Source: CBDCCT01 sp965214995 (lineage in GTDB: Bacteria; Deinococcota; Deinococci; Deinococcales; Trueperaceae). From it: 64,000 bases of DNA. The stretch spans positions 5,766,001 to 5,830,000 of the forward strand of contig CBDCCT010000002.1 in NCBI GenBank assembly GCA_965214995.1, in the 5' to 3' direction. Below, in pieces: positions 1-7,857 of this stretch (positions are counted from its first letter, which is position 1; each line of letters begins with the position of its first letter). Both the position numbers and the translations under genes were made by a program. Under the pieces are notes generated by a model that was not told where the DNA came from, did not search any database, and saw only the letters and a program-made list of their open reading frames with translations.

Positions 1-172
1 CGGGGCCAAAGCCGTTTTTGGCGAGCGCCAACTTCCCGCCCGGCCCGCCGAGGTGGTGGCCGAGAACGCAGGGGTTGCGCTTTTCGTGCTCGACCCGCTG
101 GGTGATGATACGCAAAGCTATCAAGACCTCATGCGCCACAACGCGCGCACCGTCGCCGAGGCGCTAGAGTAG
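1..172 (+). CDS. Metal ABC transporter substrate-binding protein, C-terminal part (ZnuA/TroA-like)
   Basis: This is the last 56 codons of a gene that enters from the left edge, in frame from base 2 and ending at TAG 170-172. The tail contains a 'VLDPLG' strand and a closing 'LMRHNARTVAEAL' helix. This is how cluster 9 (zinc/manganese) binding proteins such as ZnuA usually end. The protein would capture Zn2+ or Mn2+ outside the inner membrane and hand it to the permease. The ATPase and permease of the same transporter follow at once on the same strand, which strengthens the call. The metal cannot be told from this fragment because the His ligands lie upstream. Confidence 0.75.
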   Translation, partial: GAKAVFGERQLPARPAEVVAENAGVALFVLDPLGDDTQSYQDLMRHNARTVAEALE

Positions 173-193
173 CCCTTTAATGGCACCGACTTG

Positions 194-940
194 ATGAAAC
201 CGACCAAGCCCCCCGCGCTGCACGTCCACCACGTCACGGTGCGCTTTAACGAGGTCGAGGCGCTCCAAGATGTGAGTTTCGACTTAGGGGCGGGGGAGTT
301 CTTGGCCGTCGTGGGGCCAAACGGCGCGGGCAAGTCCACACTCATCAAAGTCGCGCTGGGGCTCATCAAGCCGGACAGGGGACACGCGGCGATCTTTGGC
401 GAGGACGCGGGCAAAAACCCGGCGCGCATTGGCTACGTGCCGCAGCTCAAGACCTTTGACCGCTCCTTCCCGGCCACAGCCCTGGAACTCGTCGTGTCGG
501 GGTTGCGGCGCGCATGGCCCGCGTTTGTTCGCTCCAAAGAGCGCGAGCGCGCATTAGGGGCGCTTTCTGCGGTCGGCGCGGAAGGGCTCGCCGCCCGGCC
601 TCTCGCCAAACTCTCGGGCGGCGAGTTGCAGCGCGCGTTTTTGGCTCGAGCCCTGGTGCGCCGCCCCGACATCGTGCTTTTGGACGAGCCCGCGACCGGG
701 GTGGATTTCTTGGCCGAGCACGACCTTTACGATCTGCTCGAGCACTACCAGCGCGACACCGCCGCGACGGTCGCCATGATCACCCATGACCTGTCGGCGG
801 CGCGCTACCACGCTAGCCGCGTGCTCGTGCTAAACAAGCGCGTCCACGGCTACGGTCCCCCCGAAAGCGTGCTCCGCGAGAGCTGCCTGAGAGAAGCCTA
901 CGGCCACGTTGGGCACGCGCACGAGGTCATCGTCTTGTGA
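194..940 (+). CDS. Metal (Zn/Mn) ABC transporter ATP-binding protein
   Basis: This is the ATPase that drives import of the metal bound by the upstream protein. All nucleotide-binding motifs are visible. Walker A 'GPNGAGKST' is near residue 42, the signature 'LSGGELQR' near 141, Walker B 'IVLLDEP' near 161 and the H-loop 'ITHD' near 197. At about 248 residues it has the usual ZnuC/TroB length. I chose ATG 194 over the in-frame TTG at 191, because no good ribosome site separates them. The stop overlaps the permease start by 4 bases, so the two are translationally coupled. Zinc versus manganese is not decided by sequence. Confidence 0.88.
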   Translation: MKPTKPPALHVHHVTVRFNEVEALQDVSFDLGAGEFLAVVGPNGAGKSTLIKVALGLIKPDRGHAAIFGEDAGKNPARIGYVPQLKTFDRSFPATALELVVSGLRRAWPAFVRSKERERALGALSAVGAEGLAARPLAKLSGGELQRAFLARALVRRPDIVLLDEPATGVDFLAEHDLYDLLEHYQRDTAATVAMITHDLSAARYHASRVLVLNKRVHGYGPPESVLRESCLREAYGHVGHAHEVIVL

Positions 941-1746
941 GCGAATTTCTTGCGGTGATGGGGCTTCCCTTTATGCGCTACGCGCTGCTGGCGGGGCTCT
1001 GCGTCGCGGTCATGGGCGGGCTTCTGGGCGTGTTCGTGGTGCAGCGCGGGCTCTCATTTTTGGGCGACGGCCTGGCGCATTCGGCCTTTGGCGGGGTGGC
1101 GCTGGGGCTCCTCGTCGGGGTGAGCCAGCCCCTCTGGGTGGCGCTGCCCTTTACGCTCGCCGCCGCCTTGGGTATCGCTTGGGTGAGAGAGCGCACGCGA
1201 TTATCTTCAGACACAACTATCGGCGTTTTTTTCGCCACCTCGGTGGCGCTGGGCGTGCTTTTCATCTCCCTCAAGCGTGACTACACCACCGACGCCTGGG
1301 GCTGGCTCTTCGGCTCGATTTTGGGGGTGGGGCGGCAGGAGCTGTGGATTATTCTCACGGTCGCCTTACTAAGCGTCGTTCTGGTGCTGACACTCTGGGG
1401 CCGCCTCGCCTACGCGACTTTCGACCCCGAGCTGGCGCAGACCGACGGCGTTAAAGTCGGGCGCTTGGACTACGTTTTGCTCACCCTCGCCGCGGTAATA
1501 GTCGTCGCCAGCGTCAAGGTCGTGGGGGTGATTCTGATGGCCGCGTATCTGGTAATTCCGGCGGCGGCGGCGCGGCTGCTGTCGCGTTCGCTCTCGACCA
1601 TGACCTTTTTGAGCGTGGCTGTGGGGCTGCTCAGCACGGTTTTGGGTCTCGTCGGCTCGTATTTTTTGGACGTGCCCTCGGGGAGCACCATCGTTTTGGC
1701 GCAGGTGGCGTGTTTTGTTGCGGCGGCCCTGGCCTCCCGCCGTTGA
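937..1746 (+). CDS. Metal (Zn/Mn) ABC transporter permease, ZnuB/TroC family
   Basis: This 269-residue polytopic membrane protein has about eight hydrophobic segments, and forms the channel of the cluster 9 metal importer. Family features include the early 'RGLSFLGDGLAHSAFGGVALG' region (near residue 37), the 'LKRDYTTDAWGWLFGSILG' stretch and the 'VGVILMAAYLVIPAAAARLL' helix. The gene starts at GTG 937 inside the last codons of the ATPase gene, typical of an operon. It ends 11 bases before a convergent gene and no terminator hairpin is visible in that gap. Confidence 0.88.
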   Translation: MSEFLAVMGLPFMRYALLAGLCVAVMGGLLGVFVVQRGLSFLGDGLAHSAFGGVALGLLVGVSQPLWVALPFTLAAALGIAWVRERTRLSSDTTIGVFFATSVALGVLFISLKRDYTTDAWGWLFGSILGVGRQELWIILTVALLSVVLVLTLWGRLAYATFDPELAQTDGVKVGRLDYVLLTLAAVIVVASVKVVGVILMAAYLVIPAAAARLLSRSLSTMTFLSVAVGLLSTVLGLVGSYFLDVPSGSTIVLAQVACFVAAALASRR

Positions 1747-1757
1747 TTCGAAAGAAC

Positions 1758-2615
1758 CTAATAGAGCCGCCGCTGCAAGTCGGCGGTCTGCATGATGGTC
1801 GCGGCGATTTCCTCGACCGAGGCGGTGGTGGTATTCAGGAAACGGATGTTGCGACTCCTAAAAAGCCGTTCGGCCTCCCTCACCTCGTAGTCGCAGCGCT
1901 CGAGCGACGCATAAACGCTTCCCGCCCGGCGTTTTTTGCGAATCCCGTGGAGCCTTAGGGGGTCGATGGTCAGCCCGAAAACTTTGTTGCGGTAGGGGGA
2001 AAGCGCCTCGGGCAAGTCGCTGCGCTCGAAATCCTCCTCGGCTAAAGGATAGTTCGAGGCGCGGACGCCGTACTGGAGCGCCAGGAAGAGGCAGGTCGGC
2101 GTTTTGCCCACGCGCGACGCGCCCACCAAGATGATGTCGGCCCGCTGGTACTGCGTCGTCCCCAAGCCGTCGTCGGTGGTGAGCGCGAAGTCCACCGCGT
2201 CGATGCGCATCTGGTAGCTCGCCAGGTCAACAATGCCGTGCGAGCGGCCCACGCGCTTGGAAGAGGCGCGGCCCAGTTCGCGCTCGAGCCGCGCCATATA
2301 GGGCGCAAACACGTCAAACAGCAGCGCGTCACTTTCATTCAACCCCGCCAGCATCGTGGGGTCGCTCAAGGTGCTGAACACGACCGGACGCGCCCCGGAA
2401 CGCGCCGCCGCTTTGATTTCCTCAACCACCCCCGCCGCCTTGTCTAGTGAATCAACAAAGGGCCGCGTCACATAACGAAAGCCCAGCCCCTCGAAGCGGA
2501 CCAGCAAACTGTGCCCCAGCACCTCCGCGGTGATGCCCGTGTGGTCGGAGACGAAGAAGACGGTGCGTTCGGGTGGATGTTGGGCCGAATTTTCTGCTGG
2601 ATTTTCTTGTGCCAT
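1758..2615 (-). CDS. ppsR: PEP synthase regulatory protein (kinase/pyrophosphorylase, DUF299)
   Basis: Members of this family phosphorylate, with ADP, and dephosphorylate, with phosphate, a threonine next to the catalytic histidine of PEP synthase or pyruvate phosphate dikinase. The protein opens with 'VFFVSDHTGITAE', the hallmark of the family, and carries a P-loop 'GASRVGKTPT' in the middle, with a length of 285 residues typical of the group. The reading frame is open further upstream, but ATG 2615 is preceded by a clear GAAAGGA ribosome site and matches the usual family start. The gene is divergent from ppsA, its expected target, so here it most likely regulates PEP synthase rather than a dikinase. 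Confidence 0.9.
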   Translation of the reverse strand: MAQENPAENSAQHPPERTVFFVSDHTGITAEVLGHSLLVRFEGLGFRYVTRPFVDSLDKAAGVVEEIKAAARSGARPVVFSTLSDPTMLAGLNESDALLFDVFAPYMARLERELGRASSKRVGRSHGIVDLASYQMRIDAVDFALTTDDGLGTTQYQRADIILVGASRVGKTPTCLFLALQYGVRASNYPLAEEDFERSDLPEALSPYRNKVFGLTIDPLRLHGIRKKRRAGSVYASLERCDYEVREAERLFRSRNIRFLNTTTASVEEIAATIMQTADLQRRLY

Positions 2616-2813
2616 GCCGTCCTTTCGGCTGTAGAGGCTGAGGAGAGGGGGTCTCGCCGCTACCCCCTTGGCTCTCGTAGAACTGAACCCTCGCTCTCTC
2701 CTCAACAGAAGTACAAAAGGCCACGCCCGCCGCGCCAGTGTACTCTACAATGTATACAGTTCGGTTACGACATTCTCTTGGGGCATTCTGAGATTCGAAG
2801 TAAAGGAGCCTGT
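2616..2813. promoter_or_regulatory. Divergent promoter region between ppsR and ppsA
   Basis: This 198-base gap separates divergent genes. A candidate -10 TACAAT lies at 2746-2751 inside a near-palindrome TACAATGTATA, with no convincing -35. Directly before ppsA is AAAGGAG at about 2802-2808. The palindrome could be an operator shared by both directions, which is inference. Confidence 0.4.
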
Positions 2814-5198
2814 ATGGCGCGCTACGTTCGCTGGTTCGACACGCTGGGTATGGGAGACGTGGAGGAAGTGGGCGGCAAAAACGCCTCCATCGGCGAGATG
2901 ATTCGCGGTTTGCAAGAGGCCGGGGTGCGGGTGCCCGGCGGCTTCGCCACCACCGCCGCCGCCTATCGGGATTTCTTGGCGGCGGACGGGCTCGAGCGGC
3001 GGATTGCCGAGCGCTTGGCAAGCCTCGACATCGAAGACGTGGTCCGCCTGGCCGAGGCGGGGCGGGAGATTCGGGGCTGGATGCTGGACGCGGCGTTGCC
3101 GGAGGCGCTTGAACAAGCTGTGCGCGAGGCTTATGGGGAACTCGAGGCCCAAACGTCTGACACATCCAACTTAGCCGTGGCGGTGCGCTCCTCCGCCACC
3201 GCCGAAGATTTGCCCGAGGCATCTTTTGCAGGACAGCAGGAAACCTACCTCAACGTCCGCGGCGTGGAGAGCGTTTTAGAGCACATCAAACGCGTGTTCG
3301 CCTCCCTCTACAACGACCGCGCCATCGCCTACCGGGTCCACCGCGGCTTTGTCCATAGCGAGGTGGCGCTCTCGGCGGGGGTGCAGCGGATGGTGCGGAG
3401 TGACAAGGGCTCGAGCGGCGTCGCCTTTACCCTCGACACCGAGTCGGGCTTCCGTGACGTGGTCTTTGTGACTTCGTCCTACGGCCTGGGCGAACTCCTC
3501 GTGCAGGGCGCGGTCAACCCCGACGAGTTTTACGCGTACAAACCTAACTTGGCCGCGGGCCGTCCCGCCATCTTGCAGCGCACCCTGGGCGGCAAGGCGC
3601 TCAAAATGGTTTACGCCAAGCCCGGCGGCGAGGAACTGGTCAAGACGGTGGAGGTGTCCTTGAACGACCAGCGGCGCTTCTCGCTCGCCGACGAGGAAGT
3701 TCAGGCGCTCGCGCGGCAGGCGGTCACCATCGAAAAGCATTACGGCAGGCCGATGGACATTGAGTGGGCCAAGGACGGGACGGACGGCAAGATATACATT
3801 TTGCAGGCGAGGCCGGAGACGGTCAGGAGCCGAGACGAGGGGCGGGTGCTCGAACGCTTCCGCCTGCGCGAACGGGGCGAGGTACTGGTCACCGGGCGCA
3901 GCGTCGGGGGGCGCGTCGGCGCGGGCGCGGTGCGGGTGGTGGAAGACGCCTCTCAGATGGAGCGGGTGCGGGAGGGCGACGTGCTCGTCACCGACATGAC
4001 CGACCCCGACTGGGAGCCCGTGATGAAGCGCGCTGCCGCGATTGTCACTAACCGGGGCGGGCGCACCTGCCACGCCGCCATCATCGCGCGCGAACTCAAC
4101 ATCCCGGCGGTGGTGGGCACGGGCGACGCGACTGAAAAGTTAGAGGACGGGCTCGAGGTCACCGTCTCGTGCGCCGAGGGCGACACGGGCAACGTCTACG
4201 CAGGGCGCTTAAAAGTTGAAGTCACGCGCACCGAACTGGGCGCGATGCCGCCCTTGCCTCTCAAAATCATGATGAACGTGGCCTCGCCCGAGCGCGCCTT
4301 TGCCTTTTCGCGCCTCCCGCACGCCGGGGTGGGGCTGGCGCGGCTCGAGTTCATCATCAACAACGTCGTCGGGATTCACCCCAACGCGCTCCTCGACTAT
4401 CCCGAGCTGCCCGAAGATTTGAAGGCCGCCATTGACGAAAGAGTCGCGGGTTACCCCGACCCCGTCTCATTCTTCGTTGACAAACTCACCGAGGGCGTCG
4501 CCACCATCGCCGCCGCCTTTCACCCGGAGCCCGTCATCGTGCGCATGTCCGACTTCAAATCCAACGAATACGCGCACCTCCTGGGCGGGCGGCGCTACGA
4601 GCCCACCGAGGAGAACCCGATGATTGGCTTTCGGGGTGCCTCGCGCTACCGCTCTAGTTCTTTCGAAAAGTGTTTCGCGCTCGAGTGCCGCGCGCTGCGC
4701 CGCGTCCGGGACGAGATGGGACTCACCAACGTTGAGGTGATGATTCCTTTTGTGCGGACTTTGGGAGAGGCTGAGGAGGTAGTTGAGATTTTAGCGCGTA
4801 ACGGGCTCGAGCGCGGCAAGAACGGCCTGCGCCTCATCATGATGTGCGAGGTGCCCTCCAACGCGCTTTTGGCCGAAGACTTTTTGGCGCACTTCGACGG
4901 CTTCTCCATCGGCTCGAACGACCTCACCCAGTTCACGCTCGCGCTCGACCGCGACTCGGGCCTCGTCGCGCCCTTGTTTAACGAGCGCGACCCCGCCGTC
5001 AAGGCGCTCATGCACCGCGCCATCCAAGCCTGCAAGGCGCAGGGTAAGTACATAGGCATCTGCGGTCAGGGTCCCTCGGACCACCCCGACTTCGCCCGTT
5101 GGCTTTTGGAGGAGGGCATCAACAGCATCTCGCTCAACCCCGATTCGGTTTTGGAGACGTGGCTTTATTTGGCCGATGAGGTGCCGGAAAGGGTGTGA
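2814..5198 (+). CDS. ppsA: Phosphoenolpyruvate synthase (pyruvate, water dikinase)
   Basis: The enzyme makes phosphoenolpyruvate from pyruvate and ATP, releasing AMP and phosphate, for gluconeogenesis in the cytoplasm. The 794-residue protein has the full layout. An N-terminal ATP-grasp domain begins 'EVGGKNASIGEM', the central swivelling domain carries the phosphohistidine motif 'GGRTCHAAI' (His about 420), and the C-terminal TIM-barrel ends with 'GICGQGPSDHP' (Cys about 750). These residues line up with H421 and C751 of the E. coli enzyme. The frame is open back to 2511, but ATG 2814 has a strong AAAGGAG site and the family start 'RYVRWFDTLGM'. The adjacent ppsR supports assignment as PEP synthase. 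Confidence 0.95.
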   Translation: MARYVRWFDTLGMGDVEEVGGKNASIGEMIRGLQEAGVRVPGGFATTAAAYRDFLAADGLERRIAERLASLDIEDVVRLAEAGREIRGWMLDAALPEALEQAVREAYGELEAQTSDTSNLAVAVRSSATAEDLPEASFAGQQETYLNVRGVESVLEHIKRVFASLYNDRAIAYRVHRGFVHSEVALSAGVQRMVRSDKGSSGVAFTLDTESGFRDVVFVTSSYGLGELLVQGAVNPDEFYAYKPNLAAGRPAILQRTLGGKALKMVYAKPGGEELVKTVEVSLNDQRRFSLADEEVQALARQAVTIEKHYGRPMDIEWAKDGTDGKIYILQARPETVRSRDEGRVLERFRLRERGEVLVTGRSVGGRVGAGAVRVVEDASQMERVREGDVLVTDMTDPDWEPVMKRAAAIVTNRGGRTCHAAIIARELNIPAVVGTGDATEKLEDGLEVTVSCAEGDTGNVYAGRLKVEVTRTELGAMPPLPLKIMMNVASPERAFAFSRLPHAGVGLARLEFIINNVVGIHPNALLDYPELPEDLKAAIDERVAGYPDPVSFFVDKLTEGVATIAAAFHPEPVIVRMSDFKSNEYAHLLGGRRYEPTEENPMIGFRGASRYRSSSFEKCFALECRALRRVRDEMGLTNVEVMIPFVRTLGEAEEVVEILARNGLERGKNGLRLIMMCEVPSNALLAEDFLAHFDGFSIGSNDLTQFTLALDRDSGLVAPLFNERDPAVKALMHRAIQACKAQGKYIGICGQGPSDHPDFARWLLEEGINSISLNPDSVLETWLYLADEVPERV

Positions 5199-5219
5199 GG
5201 GGTTGAGGCCAAAGCTCAC

Positions 5220-5714
5220 ATGCCGAAACTCATTTTAATCAGCGGCTCAATAAACTCGGGCAAGTCAACGACAAGCAAACGGTTAGTTGAACTGCTACCC
5301 AATACGGCCCACGTGCATGGTGATTCCTTACGTCACTTCGTCACGTGGCTGTCCTTGGAAAGAGCCATGCCCGTCACGCTTCAAAACGTTATCGCAGTCT
5401 CGAGAAACTTTCTTTCCGCTGGTTTCAACGTCGTCATTGACTACCCTCTCGGCAAAACTGATTTTGAAAGGGTCCGTGACGAGTTAACAGAGTTTGCGGA
5501 TTCGGTTCATCCCTTCGTTCTGTCCCCACGGCTCGAGGTTGCCCAGCGTCAGCGGGGCGAGAGAGTTTTGAGCCGGTGGGAGGTGGACAGAATTGCGCAC
5601 CACTACAGCACAAACTTACACGACCCAGGGTTTGGTACGCGTATTGACAACTCGGACTTGACTTCCGAAGAAACGGCGCGAACTATTCTCAGCCACGTTG
5701 TCGGCGAGCTTTGA
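5220..5714 (+). CDS. Small P-loop kinase-like ATPase (AAA_33 / chloramphenicol phosphotransferase-like)
   Basis: This is a 164-residue cytoplasmic protein with Walker A 'GSINSGKSTTSKRL' at residues 8-21 and a later conserved-looking 'HGDSLRHF' segment. This is the plan of small P-loop kinases such as the AAA_33 group, zeta-toxin relatives and chloramphenicol phosphotransferase. Its substrate cannot be named. It starts 21 bases after ppsA and may be cotranscribed. Base composition is lower in GC than ppsA, with more A/T third positions, which hints at later acquisition. Confidence 0.65.
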   Translation: MPKLILISGSINSGKSTTSKRLVELLPNTAHVHGDSLRHFVTWLSLERAMPVTLQNVIAVSRNFLSAGFNVVIDYPLGKTDFERVRDELTEFADSVHPFVLSPRLEVAQRQRGERVLSRWEVDRIAHHYSTNLHDPGFGTRIDNSDLTSEETARTILSHVVGEL

Positions 5715-5870
5715 CTAAACACTTTGAGGAACGTTGGCGCGACCTGTTCACAATCTGGAGGTAAACCTGAAGTACGTCAAGTCTATCCACTTCTCGTCAG
5801 CGTCTCCGCATTTAGGTCGTCAGACCGCTCGAGACACTCACAGGTTTTGTCAGACGGGTCCTCACCAGCC

Positions 5871-7178
5871 TTACCAGTAACGCATAGCACCTTTGAACAA
5901 GCTCACTAGGTCGTCCTTGTCCGCAGGCCGAGGCGAGAGCTTGGTTACCCGGTGCTGCGGTAGCGTTCCCTCTGCTAGTCTCTCGGCGTCCGCTTCGCTA
6001 AAGCCGATGGCGGCTAGGCCACTGGGCATCCCGGTATCACGCATCACCCGGAGAAGTTCGTTTGCCAGCACCTCCCCGGCGTCCTCCAGTGCAGTGCTAC
6101 TTACGTCAGCCCCTAAAAGCTTGGCCGCGTGCAGGTGCCGCTCGGGCACAGCCGAAGCGGTAAAGCGGAACACCGCGGGCGCGTTGAGGATGACCGACAT
6201 CCCGTGCGGCACTATCGGGTGGTCCGCGCTGTAGCCCTCGGGCCGGTAGTCTCTCACCATGCCCGCCACCGGGTAGGACATCCCGTGCGGAAGGTGGACC
6301 CCGGCGTTGCCGAAGCCGATGCCCGCGTAGGTGGCCGCGAGCATCATCCCGGCGCGCGCCTCGTCGTCATCCGAATCTTGGATAACGCGCAGCAGGTAGG
6401 TGCCTACGAGCTCAATCGCCTTGGCCGACCAGATGTCGCTGATGGGGTTGGCACCCTGATAGGCGGGGCGCAGGTCGGGGCTTTCGGGGGCGGGCCTCGA
6501 GCCGTAAGACAACGCAGTCAACGACTCGACCGCGTGACAGAGCACGTCCAATCCCGAGCAGGCCGCCGCCACGGGGGGCAGCGTGCGGGTGTTGTCGGGG
6601 TCGATGACGCCCAGCGTCGGGCGCAGCGCGCGGTGCGCGATGCCCGTCTTGGCGTGCATCTCTACAAGGTCAAAAATCGCCACGCCCGTGGTCTCGCTGC
6701 CCGTCCCTGCGGTGGTGGGCACGGCCACGTGGGGTTTGAGAGGACCGGGCACGGGCTTGCCTCTCCCGATGGGCGGGTTGACGTAGTCGAGCAGGTCGGC
6801 GGGGTGGGTGGCGTAAAGGTTGGCGGCCTTGGCGGTGTCTATGCTCGAGCCGCCCCCCACCGAAAGATAAGCATCAAAGGAGCCGTCACGGGCAAAGGCA
6901 ACAGCCTCTTTGAAAGAGGCATCGGTAGGCTCAACTCGCACGCCGTCAAAGAGAACAGCGTCGATTCCCGCGGCTTTGAGGGCGTCTAAGGCGACTTGGA
7001 CGGGCTCGAGCTTGGCAACCTGGACGTCCGTCACCACCATCACGCGTGTAGCTCCTAAACGTTTGAGGTCGTGCCCGACTTCGCGGGTGGTGCCGGGGCC
7101 GAACTTGATGCTGGACGTGTCCATCGTAAAGGCGGTTTCGGTCGCCGCGGCGGGCTCCCGGCGGGTGGATATAGTCAC
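5871..7178 (-). CDS. Iron-containing alcohol dehydrogenase, hydroxyacid-oxoacid transhydrogenase-like
   Basis: This 435-residue member of the group III (iron-type) alcohol dehydrogenases is closest in layout to the ADHFE1/HOT enzymes, which exchange electrons between gamma-hydroxybutyrate and 2-oxoglutarate. Visible features are the nucleotide site 'SVGGGSSIDTAKAAN', the 'PTTAGTGSE' motif, and metal-ligand regions 'CSGLDVLCHAVESL', 'VHLPHGMSYPV' and 'VPHGMSVIL'. The long 'YGSRPAPESPDLRPAYQGANP' insertion is typical of the HOT subgroup and unlike short-chain butanol dehydrogenases. The substrate is inferred. The gene stands alone, convergent with the upstream pair. The 156 bases downstream hold nothing recognised. 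Confidence 0.82.
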   Translation of the reverse strand: MTISTRREPAAATETAFTMDTSSIKFGPGTTREVGHDLKRLGATRVMVVTDVQVAKLEPVQVALDALKAAGIDAVLFDGVRVEPTDASFKEAVAFARDGSFDAYLSVGGGSSIDTAKAANLYATHPADLLDYVNPPIGRGKPVPGPLKPHVAVPTTAGTGSETTGVAIFDLVEMHAKTGIAHRALRPTLGVIDPDNTRTLPPVAAACSGLDVLCHAVESLTALSYGSRPAPESPDLRPAYQGANPISDIWSAKAIELVGTYLLRVIQDSDDDEARAGMMLAATYAGIGFGNAGVHLPHGMSYPVAGMVRDYRPEGYSADHPIVPHGMSVILNAPAVFRFTASAVPERHLHAAKLLGADVSSTALEDAGEVLANELLRVMRDTGMPSGLAAIGFSEADAERLAEGTLPQHRVTKLSPRPADKDDLVSLFKGAMRYW

Positions 7179-7220
7179 GCGCGCTCCTCCGGTGACGCTG
7201 TGGTAGGTGAAGCTACGTTA

Positions 7221-7478
7221 TCACACCCCCAGCCCCGCGGGGCGCGAAAAGGTCTGCAAGGGGTTCGCGCCGTCGGTGCAGGCGGTTTCCTCGAGCGAGA
7301 GCGGGACGGACTCGAAAAACTGCTTCATGATAGAGATGGAGCTGGCCGCCACCAGCGTGGTCGTCTTCACTGTTACCCAAGAGATGCCAAAAATGCCTTC
7401 GCTCACTGCCGTTATCTGTCTCAATAGGTCGTGGAGCTGCTGTTTGGTGTCCCGCGGACATACATCACGCCCCGCCAC
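7221..7478 (-). CDS. Hypothetical small ORF or gene remnant
   Basis: This 85-codon frame starts with GTG and lies between two real genes. The middle part reads like a folded protein ('QITAVSEGIFGISWVTVKTT', 'SSISIMKQFFESVP') while both ends look like noise, and no ribosome site stands before the start. I do not recognise a family. It may be a short unknown protein, a decayed remnant, or chance. Confidence 0.25.
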   Translation of the reverse strand: MAGRDVCPRDTKQQLHDLLRQITAVSEGIFGISWVTVKTTTLVAASSISIMKQFFESVPLSLEETACTDGANPLQTFSRPAGLGV

Positions 7479-7489
7479 CTGCTAACATA

Positions 7490-7498
7490 CGCTTTGCT
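7490..7498 (+). promoter_or_regulatory. Extended -10 promoter for rpmE
   Basis: TGcTAACAT reads as an extended -10 (TGn plus TANNNT), about 38 bases before the rpmE start, followed by a normal leader with AAAGGAG at 7524-7530. No clear -35 is present, as expected for an extended -10. It is a pattern match only. Confidence 0.4.
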
Positions 7499-7535
7499 CC
7501 CGCACGACCAAGCCCGTGCGACGAAAGGAGACCCC

Positions 7536-7754
7536 ATGCAAACGGACATTCATCCCAAGGTCGTTCCAGCCAAGATTTTTTGTGGCTGTGGCAACGTTAT
7601 TGAGACGATGAGCACCAAGCCCGAAATCCAGGTGGACGTGTGCAGCGCCTGTCACCCCTTTTACACCGGCCAGCAGCGCTTTATCGACACCGAAGGCCGC
7701 GTCGAGAAGTTCCAGAAGCGTTTTGGCGAGAGCTACCGCAGGAAGAGCAAGTAA
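7536..7754 (+). CDS. rpmE: 50S ribosomal protein L31, zinc-binding form
   Basis: This 72-residue protein of the large ribosomal subunit has the L31 sequence 'MQTDIHP' at the start and 'CSACHPFYTGQQRFIDTEGRVEKF' around residues 36-59. It keeps the zinc cysteines as CxC (16, 18) and CxxC (36, 39), so it is the C-plus form, which acts as a zinc store in other bacteria. The frame is open from 7431 but ATG 7536, preceded by AAAGGAG, gives the family start. It is monocistronic, closed by the terminator just downstream. Confidence 0.96.
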   Translation: MQTDIHPKVVPAKIFCGCGNVIETMSTKPEIQVDVCSACHPFYTGQQRFIDTEGRVEKFQKRFGESYRRKSK

Positions 7755-7770
7755 GCTTAGATTTTTTAGA

Positions 7771-7806
7771 AGAAGCCCCCTCAAACTTAAGGGGGCTTCT
7801 TTTTTC
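7771..7806 (+). terminator. Rho-independent terminator of rpmE
   Basis: A perfect stem AGAAGCCCCC (7771-7780) / GGGGGCTTCT (7791-7800), extended by one further T-A pair, has an eight-base loop and is followed directly by a T run. It is the strongest terminator in the window and lies 16 bases after the rpmE stop. Confidence 0.93.
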
Positions 7807-7857
7807 TCTTTACAGATTTTTACAGGCCTTCTCGAAGGTGCCTCCTTCAAAACTACC

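Noticed and set aside
2511..2813. Upstream extension of the ppsA frame
   Set aside because: It overlaps the divergent ppsR gene and promoter. ATG 2814 has a strong ribosome site and matches the family start.
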